Source: Gynuella sunshinyii YC6258
Lineage (GTDB): Bacteria; Pseudomonadota; Gammaproteobacteria; Pseudomonadales; Natronospirillaceae
Length of the DNA: 64,000 nucleotides
Assembly (NCBI RefSeq): GCF_000940805.1
Contig: NZ_CP007142.1
Location: 1,464,593 to 1,528,592, forward strand
Direction: 5' to 3'
Under the pieces are notes generated by a model, which searched no databases, had not been told where the DNA came from, and worked only from the letters and a program-made list of their open reading frames with translations. The position numbers were made by a program, and so were the translations under genes. Positions 44,896 to 53,557 of this stretch are shown here, piece after piece. Each line of letters starts with the position of its first letter. Within the stretch, counting starts at the first letter, position 1.

Positions 44896-44925
44896 AAAAA
44901 AAGAGCTGCCTGGGCAGCTCTTTTT
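44896..44925. terminator. Bidirectional intrinsic terminator between hemN and doxX-like gene
   Basis: Stem AGAGCTGCC/GGCAGCTCT (44902-44910, 44913-44921) flanked by A-run on the left and T-run on the right, so it can end both the rightward hemN and the leftward DoxX transcript. Confidence 0.9.
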
Positions 44926-44942
44926 GGTTTCCGTCAGGATAA

Positions 44943-45347
44943 TCAGGCTTTGTTGCGGTTATCCAGACTGATAGGACCGGCACCACGACCAGCCAGAAAC
45001 AGAAAGGCTCCGGTCAGCGCAATATTCTTCATCAGGTGGATCTGATCCAGCAGCGTTGCCATTGCATTGTCCGGAAACGTGTTGCCATGAAACATTAAGC
45101 CGGACATCAGGCAGAATACTGCCAGTAATAAAGCCGCAATACGGGTTTTCCAGCCCAGTAGAATGGCCAGAGAGGCAAACAGCTCAATGGCTATCGCCGG
45201 GAACAACATGAAACCTGGCAGACCGCCACTGGTGACATAGGCCATGTTTCCTTGAATATCGCCCAGCTTTTGTAATCCGGACATCACAAAAATAGAAATC
45301 AGTAAAATCCGCCCCAGGACTTCGACATAGTTCCAGAATTTTTCCAT
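44943..45347 (-). CDS. DoxX-family membrane protein
   Basis: 134 residues with four hydrophobic helices. GRILLISIFVMSGLQKLGD at the start and FPAIAIELFASLAILLGWKTR in the second half (quoted in part as ELFASLAILLGWKTR) are typical of DoxX/YphA proteins. Some members are linked to thiosulfate or redox metabolism, but most are uncharacterised. Divergent from argA across 176 nt in which I see no strong motif. Confidence 0.85.
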   Translation of the reverse strand: MEKFWNYVEVLGRILLISIFVMSGLQKLGDIQGNMAYVTSGGLPGFMLFPAIAIELFASLAILLGWKTRIAALLLAVFCLMSGLMFHGNTFPDNAMATLLDQIHLMKNIALTGAFLFLAGRGAGPISLDNRNKA

Positions 45348-45523
45348 TGTTATAGCCTATCTATTGATTTGTTTAAGATGGCGCTACAGTATCGAATGGG
45401 TACTGGTAAAAAAATTGAAGCTTTTCATATGATTCTGTCAATAAATTTGAATAACCAATAAAGCCTGCAGATACGTTATGATTAGAACCTCCTGCCACCA
45501 CTTGAAAGGAACATATTCCTATC

Positions 45524-46840
45524 GTGAATTTCGTTGATTTTTTCCGTTCTACGGCTCCTTATATTCATGCTCACCGGACCAAGACACTGGTTGTCGGAAT
45601 CTCCGGCGAAGCGCTAGATCAACCTGCCGCCCGCTCTTTGGTCCCTGACCTGGCATTGCTGAACAGTCTTGGGATGCGAGTGGTTCTGGTTTATGGTGCC
45701 CGAAGTCAGATAAACCGACGATTGCAGGAAAAAAATATCACCAGCGCCCTGCACAGCCACATGCGTGTGACCAGTCCCGAAATCATGGAAACCATTCTGG
45801 ATGTGCATGGGCAATTGCGCTCCCAACTGGAAGCCCAGTTCAGCCTCGGAATGGTGAATTCGCCCATGCATAACGCCAAAGTCCGGTGTGTCAGCGGTAA
45901 CTTTGTTTTGGCCAGGCCGGTGGGGGTTATTGATGGTGTTGATATGCAACATACTGGCGTGGTGCGTAAAGTGGATGCCTCTTCGATACGGCAATTGCTC
46001 GACAATAATTTCATAGTGCTGATGTCGCATCTGGGGTATTCACCCACCGGTGAGTTGTTTAACGTGTCTGTTCATGATGTTGCGGTCCAGACGGCCATTG
46101 CTCTCAAAGCCGACAAGTTAGTCATCATCGGTGATTGCTCGCTGGTATTGAAGGAAACGGAGACCATTACCGAGCTATTTCCCAGTCAATGTCAGCGGAT
46201 ATTGGATCAACATGCTCCAGAAGCACCGGGATATGCTGAACTGGAAGCCATGGTAACTGCCTGTCGCGCCGGCGTGGGGCGTTGTCATCTGCTGCCGTTT
46301 GACAATGACGGCAGTATTCTCAATGAACTGTATACCCGCGATGGTATCGGTACCCTGGTTACCCAGGAGGCCTACGACAGTATCCGCCCGGCGACGATCA
46401 ACGATGTGGCCGGCATTCTGGAATTGCTGCTGCCTCTGGAGACCAAAGGGGTTTTGGTACGGCGTTCACGAGAGCTGCTGGAACAGGAAATCAATCATTT
46501 CATGGTCAACGAACGCGATGGCATGATCATCGGCTGTGCCGCTCTTTATCCGTTTCTGGATGAAGAGGAAAAAACCGGTGAACTGGCCTGTGTGGCTGTG
46601 CATGAAGGGTATCGTCATGAACATCGCGGTGACCGGCTCATGCGGGCTATTACTGAGCGGGCGCATACTCTTGGCCTGGGCAGCCTGTTCGTATTGACGA
46701 CTCATACTGCGCACTGGTTTCTCGAACGGGGTTTTCAACAGATTGATGTCGATGGCCTGCCCATGAAGAAAAAGTCTCTGTACAACTATCAGCGAAACTC
46801 CAAAGTCTTTAAGAAAAAAATCAGTCCACTCAGACCCTGA
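45524..46840 (+). CDS. argA: N-acetylglutamate synthase
   Basis: 438-residue classical ArgA, first enzyme of arginine synthesis. Residues about 1-285 form an amino-acid-kinase fold (FRSTAPYIHAHRTKTLVVGI, VVLVYGARSQINRRL) used for arginine feedback binding. Residues about 290-430 form a GNAT domain with LACVAVHEGYRHEHRGDRLM and LFVLTTHTAHWFLERGF. The start is GTG; AAGGAA lies rather far upstream (about 14 nt). Paired functionally with argH, 20 kb to the left. Confidence 0.97.
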   Translation: MNFVDFFRSTAPYIHAHRTKTLVVGISGEALDQPAARSLVPDLALLNSLGMRVVLVYGARSQINRRLQEKNITSALHSHMRVTSPEIMETILDVHGQLRSQLEAQFSLGMVNSPMHNAKVRCVSGNFVLARPVGVIDGVDMQHTGVVRKVDASSIRQLLDNNFIVLMSHLGYSPTGELFNVSVHDVAVQTAIALKADKLVIIGDCSLVLKETETITELFPSQCQRILDQHAPEAPGYAELEAMVTACRAGVGRCHLLPFDNDGSILNELYTRDGIGTLVTQEAYDSIRPATINDVAGILELLLPLETKGVLVRRSRELLEQEINHFMVNERDGMIIGCAALYPFLDEEEKTGELACVAVHEGYRHEHRGDRLMRAITERAHTLGLGSLFVLTTHTAHWFLERGFQQIDVDGLPMKKKSLYNYQRNSKVFKKKISPLRP

Positions 46841-46868
46841 CAGGATGGGTGCTAAACAGGAGAATCTT

Positions 46869-47660
46869 ATGGATCTGCAACTGAAAGACAAGGTTATCAT
46901 GGTCGCGGCAGCGAGCCAGGGGATGGGCTATGCCATTGCCCGGCAATGTGCTCTGGAAGGTGCCAAGGTGTCCATGGCCAGTCGTGACAAGATGGCCATT
47001 GAAGCTGCGGCTGAGACCATCCGGGCAGAATCAGGAACAGAAGTCAGAGCTTATCAGTTCGATGCCCGTGACGGCGGTAGTATTGAGCGCTGGGTGGCAG
47101 ATACCATCGTAGATCTGGGACCCGTAAACGGATTGCTGGTCAATGCCGGCGGACCGCCAACCGGTCAGTTTGAGAGCTTTGATGACAATGACTGGCAGGC
47201 GGCATTTGAACTGACTCTAATGAGTGCTGTCCGGCTGATACGGGCTGTGCTGCCGAGTATGAAACAAACAGGTGGTGGCTCTATTCTGACGCTGACTTCC
47301 TCTTCCGTGAAAGAGCCCATTGATGTGTTGATTTTGTCCAATGTCATGCGCTCCGGAGTGACCTCGTTGGTGAAAAGTCTCTCCCAGCAGCTGGCTGGAG
47401 ACAAAATCCGGGTCAACAACATCATCCCGGGATTGATTGATACCCAACGGGTACAGGGAATGGATCAGGCCATGGCAGATAAGCTGGGAATCAGTCGTGA
47501 AGAGCGTAAGGCGCAGGTGGAATCAACATTGCCGTGGGGGCGTTATGGCCGGCCGGAGGAATTTGCCAATGCTGCGACGTTTTTGTTGTCAGAAGCTGCC
47601 AGTTATATTACTGGTGCGTCATTGACTGTAGATGGCGGCAAGATGAAAACAGTTTGGTAA
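46869..47660 (+). CDS. Short-chain dehydrogenase/reductase lacking the YxxxK Tyr
   Basis: 263-residue Rossmann-fold protein. The cofactor loop is AAASQGMGYAIA, with VNAGGPPTG after strand 4 and a standard C-terminal RYGRPEEFANAATFLLSEAASYITG. Where the catalytic Tyr-x-x-x-Lys is expected the sequence reads SSSVKEPIDVLILSNVMRSGV, i.e. S-N-x-x-R. A known SDR subgroup, often labelled 3-oxoacyl-ACP reductase, shares this SNxxR pattern, so it is a family trait and not a mutation. Start at 46869 follows AGGAG. Substrate unknown. Confidence 0.88.
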   Translation: MDLQLKDKVIMVAAASQGMGYAIARQCALEGAKVSMASRDKMAIEAAAETIRAESGTEVRAYQFDARDGGSIERWVADTIVDLGPVNGLLVNAGGPPTGQFESFDDNDWQAAFELTLMSAVRLIRAVLPSMKQTGGGSILTLTSSSVKEPIDVLILSNVMRSGVTSLVKSLSQQLAGDKIRVNNIIPGLIDTQRVQGMDQAMADKLGISREERKAQVESTLPWGRYGRPEEFANAATFLLSEAASYITGASLTVDGGKMKTVW

Positions 47661-47789
47661 TTTCCTTGTCGTTGCAGTTGGATTTCCGCATTCCCGGGAA
47701 GCTTTGAAAACATCGGGCCGGCTACAGACAAAACCAGCTCTCTTCCGTACAATTCTGACTGCAACTCATGTCCGTTGAAGGAGCTTCCA

Positions 47790-48599
47790 TTGGAGTTTAT
47801 TTCCTATCTTCGTCAGCGCTGGTTGAGCGCTGACTCTCTGGTGTGTGTCGGTCTTGACCCATATCCGGAAAAGTTCCCGGCCGGATTTTCTGATCAGGAT
47901 GGTATTTTTCAGTTTAACAAAGCCATCATCGATGCCACTCATGATTTGGTCTGTGCCTACAAACCCCAGTTTGCTCATTTTGCTGCAGTAGCCGCTGAAG
48001 ATCAGTTAAAAAAGACCATTCACTATATCAAGTCCCAGTATCCTGAGATTCCGGTCATTCTCGATTCCAAGCGGGGGGATATCGGCTCCACAGCCAGTAT
48101 GTATGCGAAAGAGGCATTTGTTCATTACCAGGCTGATGCTGTTACCGTTAATCCATATATGGGCGTTGATACCGTCGCACCGTTTACTGAATTCACAGAT
48201 AAAGGCACGATTCTGTTATGTCGCACTTCCAATCCCGGTGCGGCCCAGTTACAAAACCTGGATGTCGGTGGTCATCCGTTGTATGAAGAGGTGGCCAGAC
48301 TGGCGGCGCAGGAATGGAATCATAATAACAATGTTATGTTGGTTGTGGGCGCAACCGCACCGGAAGAAATGGCGCGAATTCGCCGTATTTGTGGTGATAT
48401 GCCCATGCTGGTGCCCGGTATTGGTGCCCAGGGGGGAGATATAGCTGCTGTTCTTGGCGCTGGGAAGGCAGCCGATGGTACTGGTCTGATCATCAACTCC
48501 AGTCGGGCTGTTCTCTATGCATCGTCAGGTGATGACTTTGCTGAGGCGGCGCGCGCCGAAACGCTGTCTTTGAAAAATGAAATCAATCTCTACCGATGA
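47790..48599 (+). CDS. pyrF: Orotidine-5'-phosphate decarboxylase, type 2
   Basis: 269-residue OMP decarboxylase of the longer type-2 group, making UMP. LDSKRGDIGSTASMYA holds the catalytic Asp92-x-Lys94-xx-Asp97. VCVGLDPYPEKFP opens the barrel and LVPGIGAQGGD binds phosphate. The annotated start is TTG at 47790, six nt after AAGGAG; a TTG at 47775 would precede that site. Its stop overlaps cobU as ATGA, an unusual pairing of pyrimidine and cobalamin genes. Confidence 0.95.
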   Translation: MEFISYLRQRWLSADSLVCVGLDPYPEKFPAGFSDQDGIFQFNKAIIDATHDLVCAYKPQFAHFAAVAAEDQLKKTIHYIKSQYPEIPVILDSKRGDIGSTASMYAKEAFVHYQADAVTVNPYMGVDTVAPFTEFTDKGTILLCRTSNPGAAQLQNLDVGGHPLYEEVARLAAQEWNHNNNVMLVVGATAPEEMARIRRICGDMPMLVPGIGAQGGDIAAVLGAGKAADGTGLIINSSRAVLYASSGDDFAEAARAETLSLKNEINLYR

Positions 48600-49111
48600 T
48601 CTATTTTTATTTGGGTGGTGCACGTTCGGGCAAAAGCAGGCTGGCAGAACAACAAACATTAAGTCTGTCTGCGCGCCCCTTTTATATCGCGACTGCACAG
48701 CCGCTGGATGAAGAAATGCAGGCGCGAATTGCCATGCATCAGGCCCAACGGGACCCACGTTTTCAGAGCCTGGAAGCACCGCTGGAATTGTCTGAAGCTA
48801 TTCAGGCCAGACAAAATCAACACCAGGCTATTCTGGTGGACTGTCTGACCCTGTGGTTGAGTAATCAGCTATTTCAAAATTTTGATCAATGGCCGGATGT
48901 GCGGCGGCGGTTTCTGGATCAATTAAAACAAACACGATGTGATGTGGTTTTGGTCAGCAATGAGGTCGGCCAGGGGATCGTGCCTATGGGAAAGGAAACC
49001 CGTCGCTTTGTTGATGAAGCCGGCTGGCTGCATCAGGATATTGCTGCTATGGCCGATCAAAGCTTTTTCATAATTGCAGGCAAAAAAATTACCTTAGGTG
49101 AACTCCCATGA
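48596..49111 (+). CDS. cobU: Adenosylcobinamide kinase/guanylyltransferase
   Basis: 171-residue bifunctional enzyme of nucleotide-loop assembly: phosphorylates adenosylcobinamide, then transfers GMP. P-loop GGARSGKSRLAE at the start, ILVDCLTLWLSN in the middle and VSNEVGQGIVPMGKETRRFVDEAGWLHQ (quoted in part as SNEVGQGIVPMGKETRRF) are hallmarks. It overlaps pyrF and cobT by 4 nt each. Confidence 0.97.
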   Translation: MIYFYLGGARSGKSRLAEQQTLSLSARPFYIATAQPLDEEMQARIAMHQAQRDPRFQSLEAPLELSEAIQARQNQHQAILVDCLTLWLSNQLFQNFDQWPDVRRRFLDQLKQTRCDVVLVSNEVGQGIVPMGKETRRFVDEAGWLHQDIAAMADQSFFIIAGKKITLGELP

Positions 49112-50160
49112 TTCAATATCAATTTAAAATTCCAACCGTGTCCGGACAGTTGGATGATCAGATTCAAGCCAAAATCGACCATAAAACCAAGCCACCGGGT
49201 TCCCTTGGGCAAATTGAGGCGCTGGCGTTTCAGATAGCCAGAGTTCAAAAAACCGTTGATCCGCAAGCCGGAACACTGCATCACTACGTATTTGCTGCTG
49301 ATCATGGAGTGACTGCCCAAAATGTCAGTCCCTTTCCCGCTGAAGTGACGCAGCAGATGGTCGTGAATTTTCTCCAGGGTGGTGCTGCGATTAACGTGTT
49401 TGCTGCTCAATATCAGGTACCTATTACGGTCGTGGATGCAGGTGTCGCGGCTGAACCATTTGCTGCACATCCATTACTGGCAGATCGAAAAGTTGCCAGA
49501 GGAACGGCGGATTTCAGCGTTGAACCGGCCATGACAGAAGCTCAGTGGCAGCAGGCCACGGAGTCTGGAGCCGAATTGATCAGAGAGTTATGCGAGCAAC
49601 CCGAAAACCAGTTTTTCAGTTTTGGAGAAATGGGTATCGGTAATACCACCTCTGGTGCGGCATTGATGTCAGCGGTTATGAACCTGGCACCAGCACTCTG
49701 CGTTGGCCGGGGAACAGGTGCTAATCAGCAAACTATCGATAACAAAGTCAAGGTCATACAGCTTGCATTGAAAAAACATGGTGCACAGTTACAAACCGGT
49801 GCGGCGATTATGCAACATCTGGGGGGCTTTGAGTTGGCGATGATGGCCGGAGCCATGGTGGCAGTCGCCGCAGCCGGGCGTTTGTTCATTGTGGACGGTT
49901 TCCTGGCAACAGCCGCTCTGTTGTGTGTCAGTAAGGATCAGCCGGAGGTTTTGGATTATGCCATTTTCAGCCACTGCTCAAATGAACAAGGCCATAAAGC
50001 CATGCTGGAAGCCTTGGGCGTAAGTCCGTTACTGCAGTTGAATCTGCGTCTGGGCGAAGGCACCGGGGCAGTGCTGGCCTGGCCTCTGATTCAATCCAGC
50101 ATCGCGTTTATAAATAACATGGCCAGTTTTGAAAGTGCTGGAGTCAGCCAGGAGAAATGA
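49108..50160 (+). CDS. cobT: Nicotinate-nucleotide-dimethylbenzimidazole phosphoribosyltransferase
   Basis: 350-residue CobT, which activates the lower ligand of cobalamin as alpha-ribazole phosphate. Motifs: IDHKTKPPGSLGQIEALA, FAADHGVTAQNVSPFPAEVT, EMGIGNTTSGAAL and LRLGEGTGAVLAWPL near the C terminus, which holds the catalytic Glu. Translationally coupled to cobU and cobS. Confidence 0.97.
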   Translation: MIQYQFKIPTVSGQLDDQIQAKIDHKTKPPGSLGQIEALAFQIARVQKTVDPQAGTLHHYVFAADHGVTAQNVSPFPAEVTQQMVVNFLQGGAAINVFAAQYQVPITVVDAGVAAEPFAAHPLLADRKVARGTADFSVEPAMTEAQWQQATESGAELIRELCEQPENQFFSFGEMGIGNTTSGAALMSAVMNLAPALCVGRGTGANQQTIDNKVKVIQLALKKHGAQLQTGAAIMQHLGGFELAMMAGAMVAVAAAGRLFIVDGFLATAALLCVSKDQPEVLDYAIFSHCSNEQGHKAMLEALGVSPLLQLNLRLGEGTGAVLAWPLIQSSIAFINNMASFESAGVSQEK

Positions 50161-50939
50161 ATCGGCAGTTGCAGCTGTTTTTTAACGCCTGGGTGTTTTT
50201 TACCCGTTTGCCGGGCCCCAGGTGGGTGGACTACAGCGATCAGAATCTGAGTCGATCCAGTGGCTATTTTTCCTGGGTGGGGATGGTGTTGGGGGTTATG
50301 CTGGCTGGCGTGTTTTGTGTCCTGTCAGCAGTTTTCCCGACGACTGTTGCAGTGCTGTGTTGCCTGGCTCTGAGCCTGTGGCTGACAGGTGCGTTTCATG
50401 AAGATGGACTGGCCGATACATTCGATGGCTTGGGTGGCGGCTGGAGCCGTGAGCGTAAACTGGCCATTATGAAAGACAGTCGACTTGGCAGTTATGGTGC
50501 AGCAGCGTTGGTTATCGTTTTGTTGTTACGATGGCAATTAATGGTCTGGGTGTTGGATCATCAGCCGTGGCAGTTTGTACTGTTGGTGCTCGTTCTGGCT
50601 GAAAGCCTGAGCCGTTTGGTGGCAATGTCACTGTTGTGGAATCTGGAATATGTTGCTGATCCGGCACAATCAAAAAGTAAACCGCTGGCCACTCAGTTCA
50701 GTGCAGCAGCTGCATTCGTAGCTGCGTTACCGGTGATGGTGGCAACAGTACCACTCTGGTTGGGTCACAGTTTTGTCTGGTGGCAGTGGCTGCTATTGAT
50801 AGTATCACTGGTACTGGTTCGAAGTGGGATGATCCGGACGTTACGCTGGCATCTGGGTGGGTACACCGGCGATACGCTTGGAGCGATGCAGCAACTGGCG
50901 GTTATTGTGATCTGGATGGTTTGCGGGGTAAATGGATGA
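50157..50939 (+). CDS. cobS: Adenosylcobinamide-GDP ribazoletransferase (cobalamin synthase)
   Basis: 260-residue inner-membrane enzyme that joins adenosylcobinamide-GDP and alpha-ribazole. About six to seven hydrophobic helices. FFTRLPGPRWVDY is the typical opening, and LTGAFHEDGLADTFDGLGGGWSRERKLAIMKDSRLGSYG (quoted in part as GAFHEDGLADTFDGLGGG and IMKDSRLGSYG) carries the acidic metal-binding residues. The late GGYTGDTLGAMQQL is also conserved. ATGA overlaps on both sides. Confidence 0.96.
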   Translation: MNRQLQLFFNAWVFFTRLPGPRWVDYSDQNLSRSSGYFSWVGMVLGVMLAGVFCVLSAVFPTTVAVLCCLALSLWLTGAFHEDGLADTFDGLGGGWSRERKLAIMKDSRLGSYGAAALVIVLLLRWQLMVWVLDHQPWQFVLLVLVLAESLSRLVAMSLLWNLEYVADPAQSKSKPLATQFSAAAAFVAALPVMVATVPLWLGHSFVWWQWLLLIVSLVLVRSGMIRTLRWHLGGYTGDTLGAMQQLAVIVIWMVCGVNG

Positions 50940-51814
50940 AGCCGGTTTTATGGCTATTCAGCTGGCTGTTCCTGTGTTCTTTTGGGGTAGGGGCAGCGAC
51001 GACAGTGGTAGACGATACTGGCCGGAAATTGACGCTCGCCGGGCCGGTAAAATCCATTGTCAGCCTGGTTCCGCATGCCACCGAACAATTGTTCGAGATT
51101 GATGCCGGCGATCTGATTGTCGGTGCCGGTGCCTATTCCAATTATCCTGAAGCTGCCAAAGCGATTCCGAGGGTCGGCGATTATTACACCTTGAACCTCG
51201 AACAGATTGTCAGCCTGAAGCCGGATTTGATTATCGCGCTACCCGATGGCCCGACGTTGCAGCAATTAGAGCAATTACAGCAGCTGGGTTATGCGGTCTT
51301 TTACAGCGACCCCAAAAACCTTCAGCAGATTGAGAACAGTCTGATGACTTTTGCCCGTCTGACGAATCGTATGGTGCAGGCAGACGCACGGGTTCAGCAG
51401 TATCGCACCGAGCTGGCGGCATTGCGCCAGAGTTATCAGAACCGCCGAAAAATGCGGGTGTTTTACCAGGTCTGGCACGAGCCGATTTATACGATCAGTG
51501 GGAATAGTTTTATCAATGAGGTGATAGAGATCTGCGGTGGGATAAATATTTTTAAAGACCTCGAATTACCGGCACCACAGATTGGTATCGAAAGTGTGAT
51601 TGCCGGCCGACCGGAGGTGATCATCAGCCAGAGTGGCCATCGGGGGGATTCTGTATTTCCCGATTTCGATGAAATACCGGCCGTGCATCACCTTACTTTG
51701 TATTCCATCAGCGCAGACGATATCGGCCGGCCGACGGTTAACATCATCAAGGGCATTACCTCAATGTGTCATAGTATTGAGTCTGCCAGGCAGAAATATT
51801 CGGTTTCACAGTAG
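50936..51814 (+). CDS. BtuF-like periplasmic cobalamin-binding protein
   Basis: 292 residues with a Sec signal (about 1-20) and a Fe/B12 periplasmic-binding fold: RIVSLVPHATE-type opening (SIVSLVPHATEQLF), VGAGAYSNYPEAAKAIPRVG, LNLEQIVSLKPDLIIA and VFYQVWHEPIYTISGNSFINE. These match BtuF-type cobalamin/cobinamide-binding proteins. It is the last gene of pyrF-cobUTS, overlapping cobS as ATGA; no BtuC permease or BtuD ATPase is encoded next to it. It probably supplies corrinoids to the salvage enzymes together with a transporter elsewhere. Confidence 0.82.
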   Translation: MKPVLWLFSWLFLCSFGVGAATTVVDDTGRKLTLAGPVKSIVSLVPHATEQLFEIDAGDLIVGAGAYSNYPEAAKAIPRVGDYYTLNLEQIVSLKPDLIIALPDGPTLQQLEQLQQLGYAVFYSDPKNLQQIENSLMTFARLTNRMVQADARVQQYRTELAALRQSYQNRRKMRVFYQVWHEPIYTISGNSFINEVIEICGGINIFKDLELPAPQIGIESVIAGRPEVIISQSGHRGDSVFPDFDEIPAVHHLTLYSISADDIGRPTVNIIKGITSMCHSIESARQKYSVSQ

Positions 51815-52072
51815 TGCCAGAATTTCAGCATTGACCGTAAGGTCCTGGTCATCCAGATTGTCCTGGCGTCCATGAGCATTCACCATCTGTTTTAAGTCTG
51901 CCAGGAAGTTTTGCAAGTCGCCGGATCTGCCTTCATCCCGCCATTGGTTCTCCAGTAGGGTAACCTGAGGAATGATGTAACCCACGTTGAACAACCGGCT
52001 TTCCTCCACCTGTTGCTCCAGTTCGAGCAACCGATTGAGGCAGTGTTCGGTATGAAGAATGAGAGTGTTCAC
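51806..52072 (-). CDS. Small YfcL-like protein (tentative)
   Basis: 88-residue acidic, helical protein. The block SRLFNVGYIIPQVTLLENQW resembles the LFxxGYL segment of YfcL-family proteins, and the C-terminal LDDQDLTVNAEILALL resembles their last helix. No catalytic motif. It ends inside the 3' end of the convergent BtuF-like gene (9-nt overlap) and lies 9 nt downstream of msrA, hence probably co-transcribed with nothing but its own promoter or read from msrA. The family call is weak. Confidence 0.5.
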   Translation of the reverse strand: MNTLILHTEHCLNRLLELEQQVEESRLFNVGYIIPQVTLLENQWRDEGRSGDLQNFLADLKQMVNAHGRQDNLDDQDLTVNAEILALL

Positions 52073-52081
52073 GCCTGTTTC

Positions 52082-52702
52082 CTATAATACGCACGTCACG
52101 CCGGTTCCTTTCAGACCACAGTAACCATCGGGGTTTTTAGCCAGGTACTGCTGATGATAGGTTTCGGCATAATAAAATACTGGAGCGGTCTTGATTTCTG
52201 TGGTGATCTCGCCGAGTCCCTTTGCGGTGAGCTGTTGCTGGAATTGCTCTCTGGTTTTCAATACAGCCTCACACTGGGAGTGGTTGCAGCAATAGATGGC
52301 AGAACGGTATTGCGTGCCGATATCATTGCCCTGGCGCATGCCCTGGGTCGGGTCATGAGATTCCCAGAATACTTTCAGAAGTTGCTGCAGATTGGTCTCT
52401 CTGGGATCAAACACCACGAGCACCACTTCGGAGTGCCCTGTCAGACCGGTACAGACCTCATCATAGGTTGGGTTCGGTGTTTCTCCTCCGGCGTATCCTG
52501 CTGCGGTGGTAATCACTCCAGGTTGTTGCCACATTTTTCGTTCGGCTCCCCAGAAGCATCCCATGCCCAGGAGAATTCGATCAGATCCCTCTGGCCAGGG
52601 CGGAACAATGGAGCGGCCAGTGACAAAATGCTGTTTTTCGATCTCTATGGGGGTATCTCGCCCCGCCAAATACTGTTCTGGAAATGTGGTTAAACTTGCC
52701 AT
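52082..52702 (-). CDS. msrA: Peptide-methionine (S)-S-oxide reductase
   Basis: 206-residue MsrA, which repairs oxidised methionine. [15 protein letters not shown] contains the catalytic Cys49, and [22 protein letters not shown] and [13 protein letters not shown]-type block ([16 protein letters not shown]) follow. Two C-terminal cysteines ([10 protein letters not shown]) can serve as resolving residues, as in the Escherichia coli type with an N-terminal extension. Upstream of the YfcL-like gene and divergent from the PilZ gene. Confidence 0.96.
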   Translation of the reverse strand: MASLTTFPEQYLAGRDTPIEIEKQHFVTGRSIVPPWPEGSDRILLGMGCFWGAERKMWQQPGVITTAAGYAGGETPNPTYDEVCTGLTGHSEVVLVVFDPRETNLQQLLKVFWESHDPTQGMRQGNDIGTQYRSAIYCCNHSQCEAVLKTREQFQQQLTAKGLGEITTEIKTAPVFYYAETYHQQYLAKNPDGYCGLKGTGVTCVL

Positions 52703-52819
52703 AGTGGTTCCCCTGAAATAGAGAAGAGCCTGGAAGGCTAGAGAGATTTTCGACAGACTGCAAGATGGCCGAAATCTGCTAGAGTAAAAAGATCACTGGC
52801 AAATTGAAGAACAGATAAC

Positions 52820-53191
52820 ATGAGCGACAAACGCCGTTTTACCCGGATTGACCATGATGCGCAGGCCGACATCATCATGAACCGGCATTCATATTCCGGC
52901 CATTTACTGGATATCAGTCTGAAGGGAGTGCTGCTGAACTGTGATCATAAATTAGAAGGACTGGTTGGTCAGGAGCTCGAAGTAGTTGTTCAGTTTGGTT
53001 CTCTTGATCATGGTCTGGTTGCACAAGCCAAGTGCGTGCATCAGGAAGACCATCACATTGGTCTTGAATTTACCTCTCTTGACCTCGACAGTGCATCGCA
53101 GTTGAGGCGGGTTATTGAGATGAATCTCGGATCTGCAGAGCTGATGGATCGTGAAGTTCATGCTCTTGTGAATGCCCATCTCGAGGAATAA
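52820..53191 (+). CDS. PilZ-domain cyclic-di-GMP effector
   Basis: 123-residue single-domain PilZ protein. The c-di-GMP-binding motif RRFTR is at residues 5-9, and the second element is LDISLKGVLL (usual DxSxxG). The remainder forms the beta-barrel, ending in a helix. It probably reports the c-di-GMP level that the GGDEF/EAL protein at 27 kb influences. Monocistronic; divergent from msrA. Confidence 0.92.
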   Translation: MSDKRRFTRIDHDAQADIIMNRHSYSGHLLDISLKGVLLNCDHKLEGLVGQELEVVVQFGSLDHGLVAQAKCVHQEDHHIGLEFTSLDLDSASQLRRVIEMNLGSAELMDREVHALVNAHLEE

Positions 53192-53557
53192 TTAAGCTCT
53201 CTGGCCGAGCTGTAATTGTTACTTTACAAACTTTCGCCCTTTTTGGTGCATATCGCTCTTGCATGACCTCCAATAGTGCGTGTTAGCCTATGTTGTTGGT
53301 TTTCTTAGATATTTAGCGGGCCAACGGAATAAAAACATGCACTATTGCGGCTCTAATACCTGATTATCCGCCCAAAAACAATTAACAAAAAGTTGATGGT
53401 GACCGTTGAATGGCCAGTTTACTTGTGCCATTTTGGTTGTCTTGTCGCTTAAGTATTCGTGCTTAAGATGGTTTTGATATTGCATTAAGACTTCTGAGAA
53501 CCATTCGCCCGATAGTGTTCAGGGCACACAGATAATAAATAAGAGGAACATAGACTT
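53192..53557 (+). promoter_or_regulatory. Long leader/upstream region of oppA with inverted and direct repeats
   Basis: 366 nt without a gene. CAATAGTGC (53271-53279) and GCACTATTG (53339-53347) are perfect 9-bp inverted copies 59 nt apart. GCTTAAG is repeated at 53447-53453 and 53461-53467. AGAGGAA precedes the oppA ATG. Such a long upstream region fits a strongly regulated binding-protein gene, but I cannot name the regulator and see no clean -35/-10. Confidence 0.4.

Noticed and set aside
45499-45526. CTTGAAA before argA as a heat-shock promoter
   Set aside because: The spacing to any CCCCATNT-like element is too short and the motif overlaps the ribosome-binding region.
47661-47789. Possible cobalamin riboswitch before the pyrF-cob operon
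   Set aside because: No B12-box-like sequence or suitable structure in the short region upstream of pyrF.
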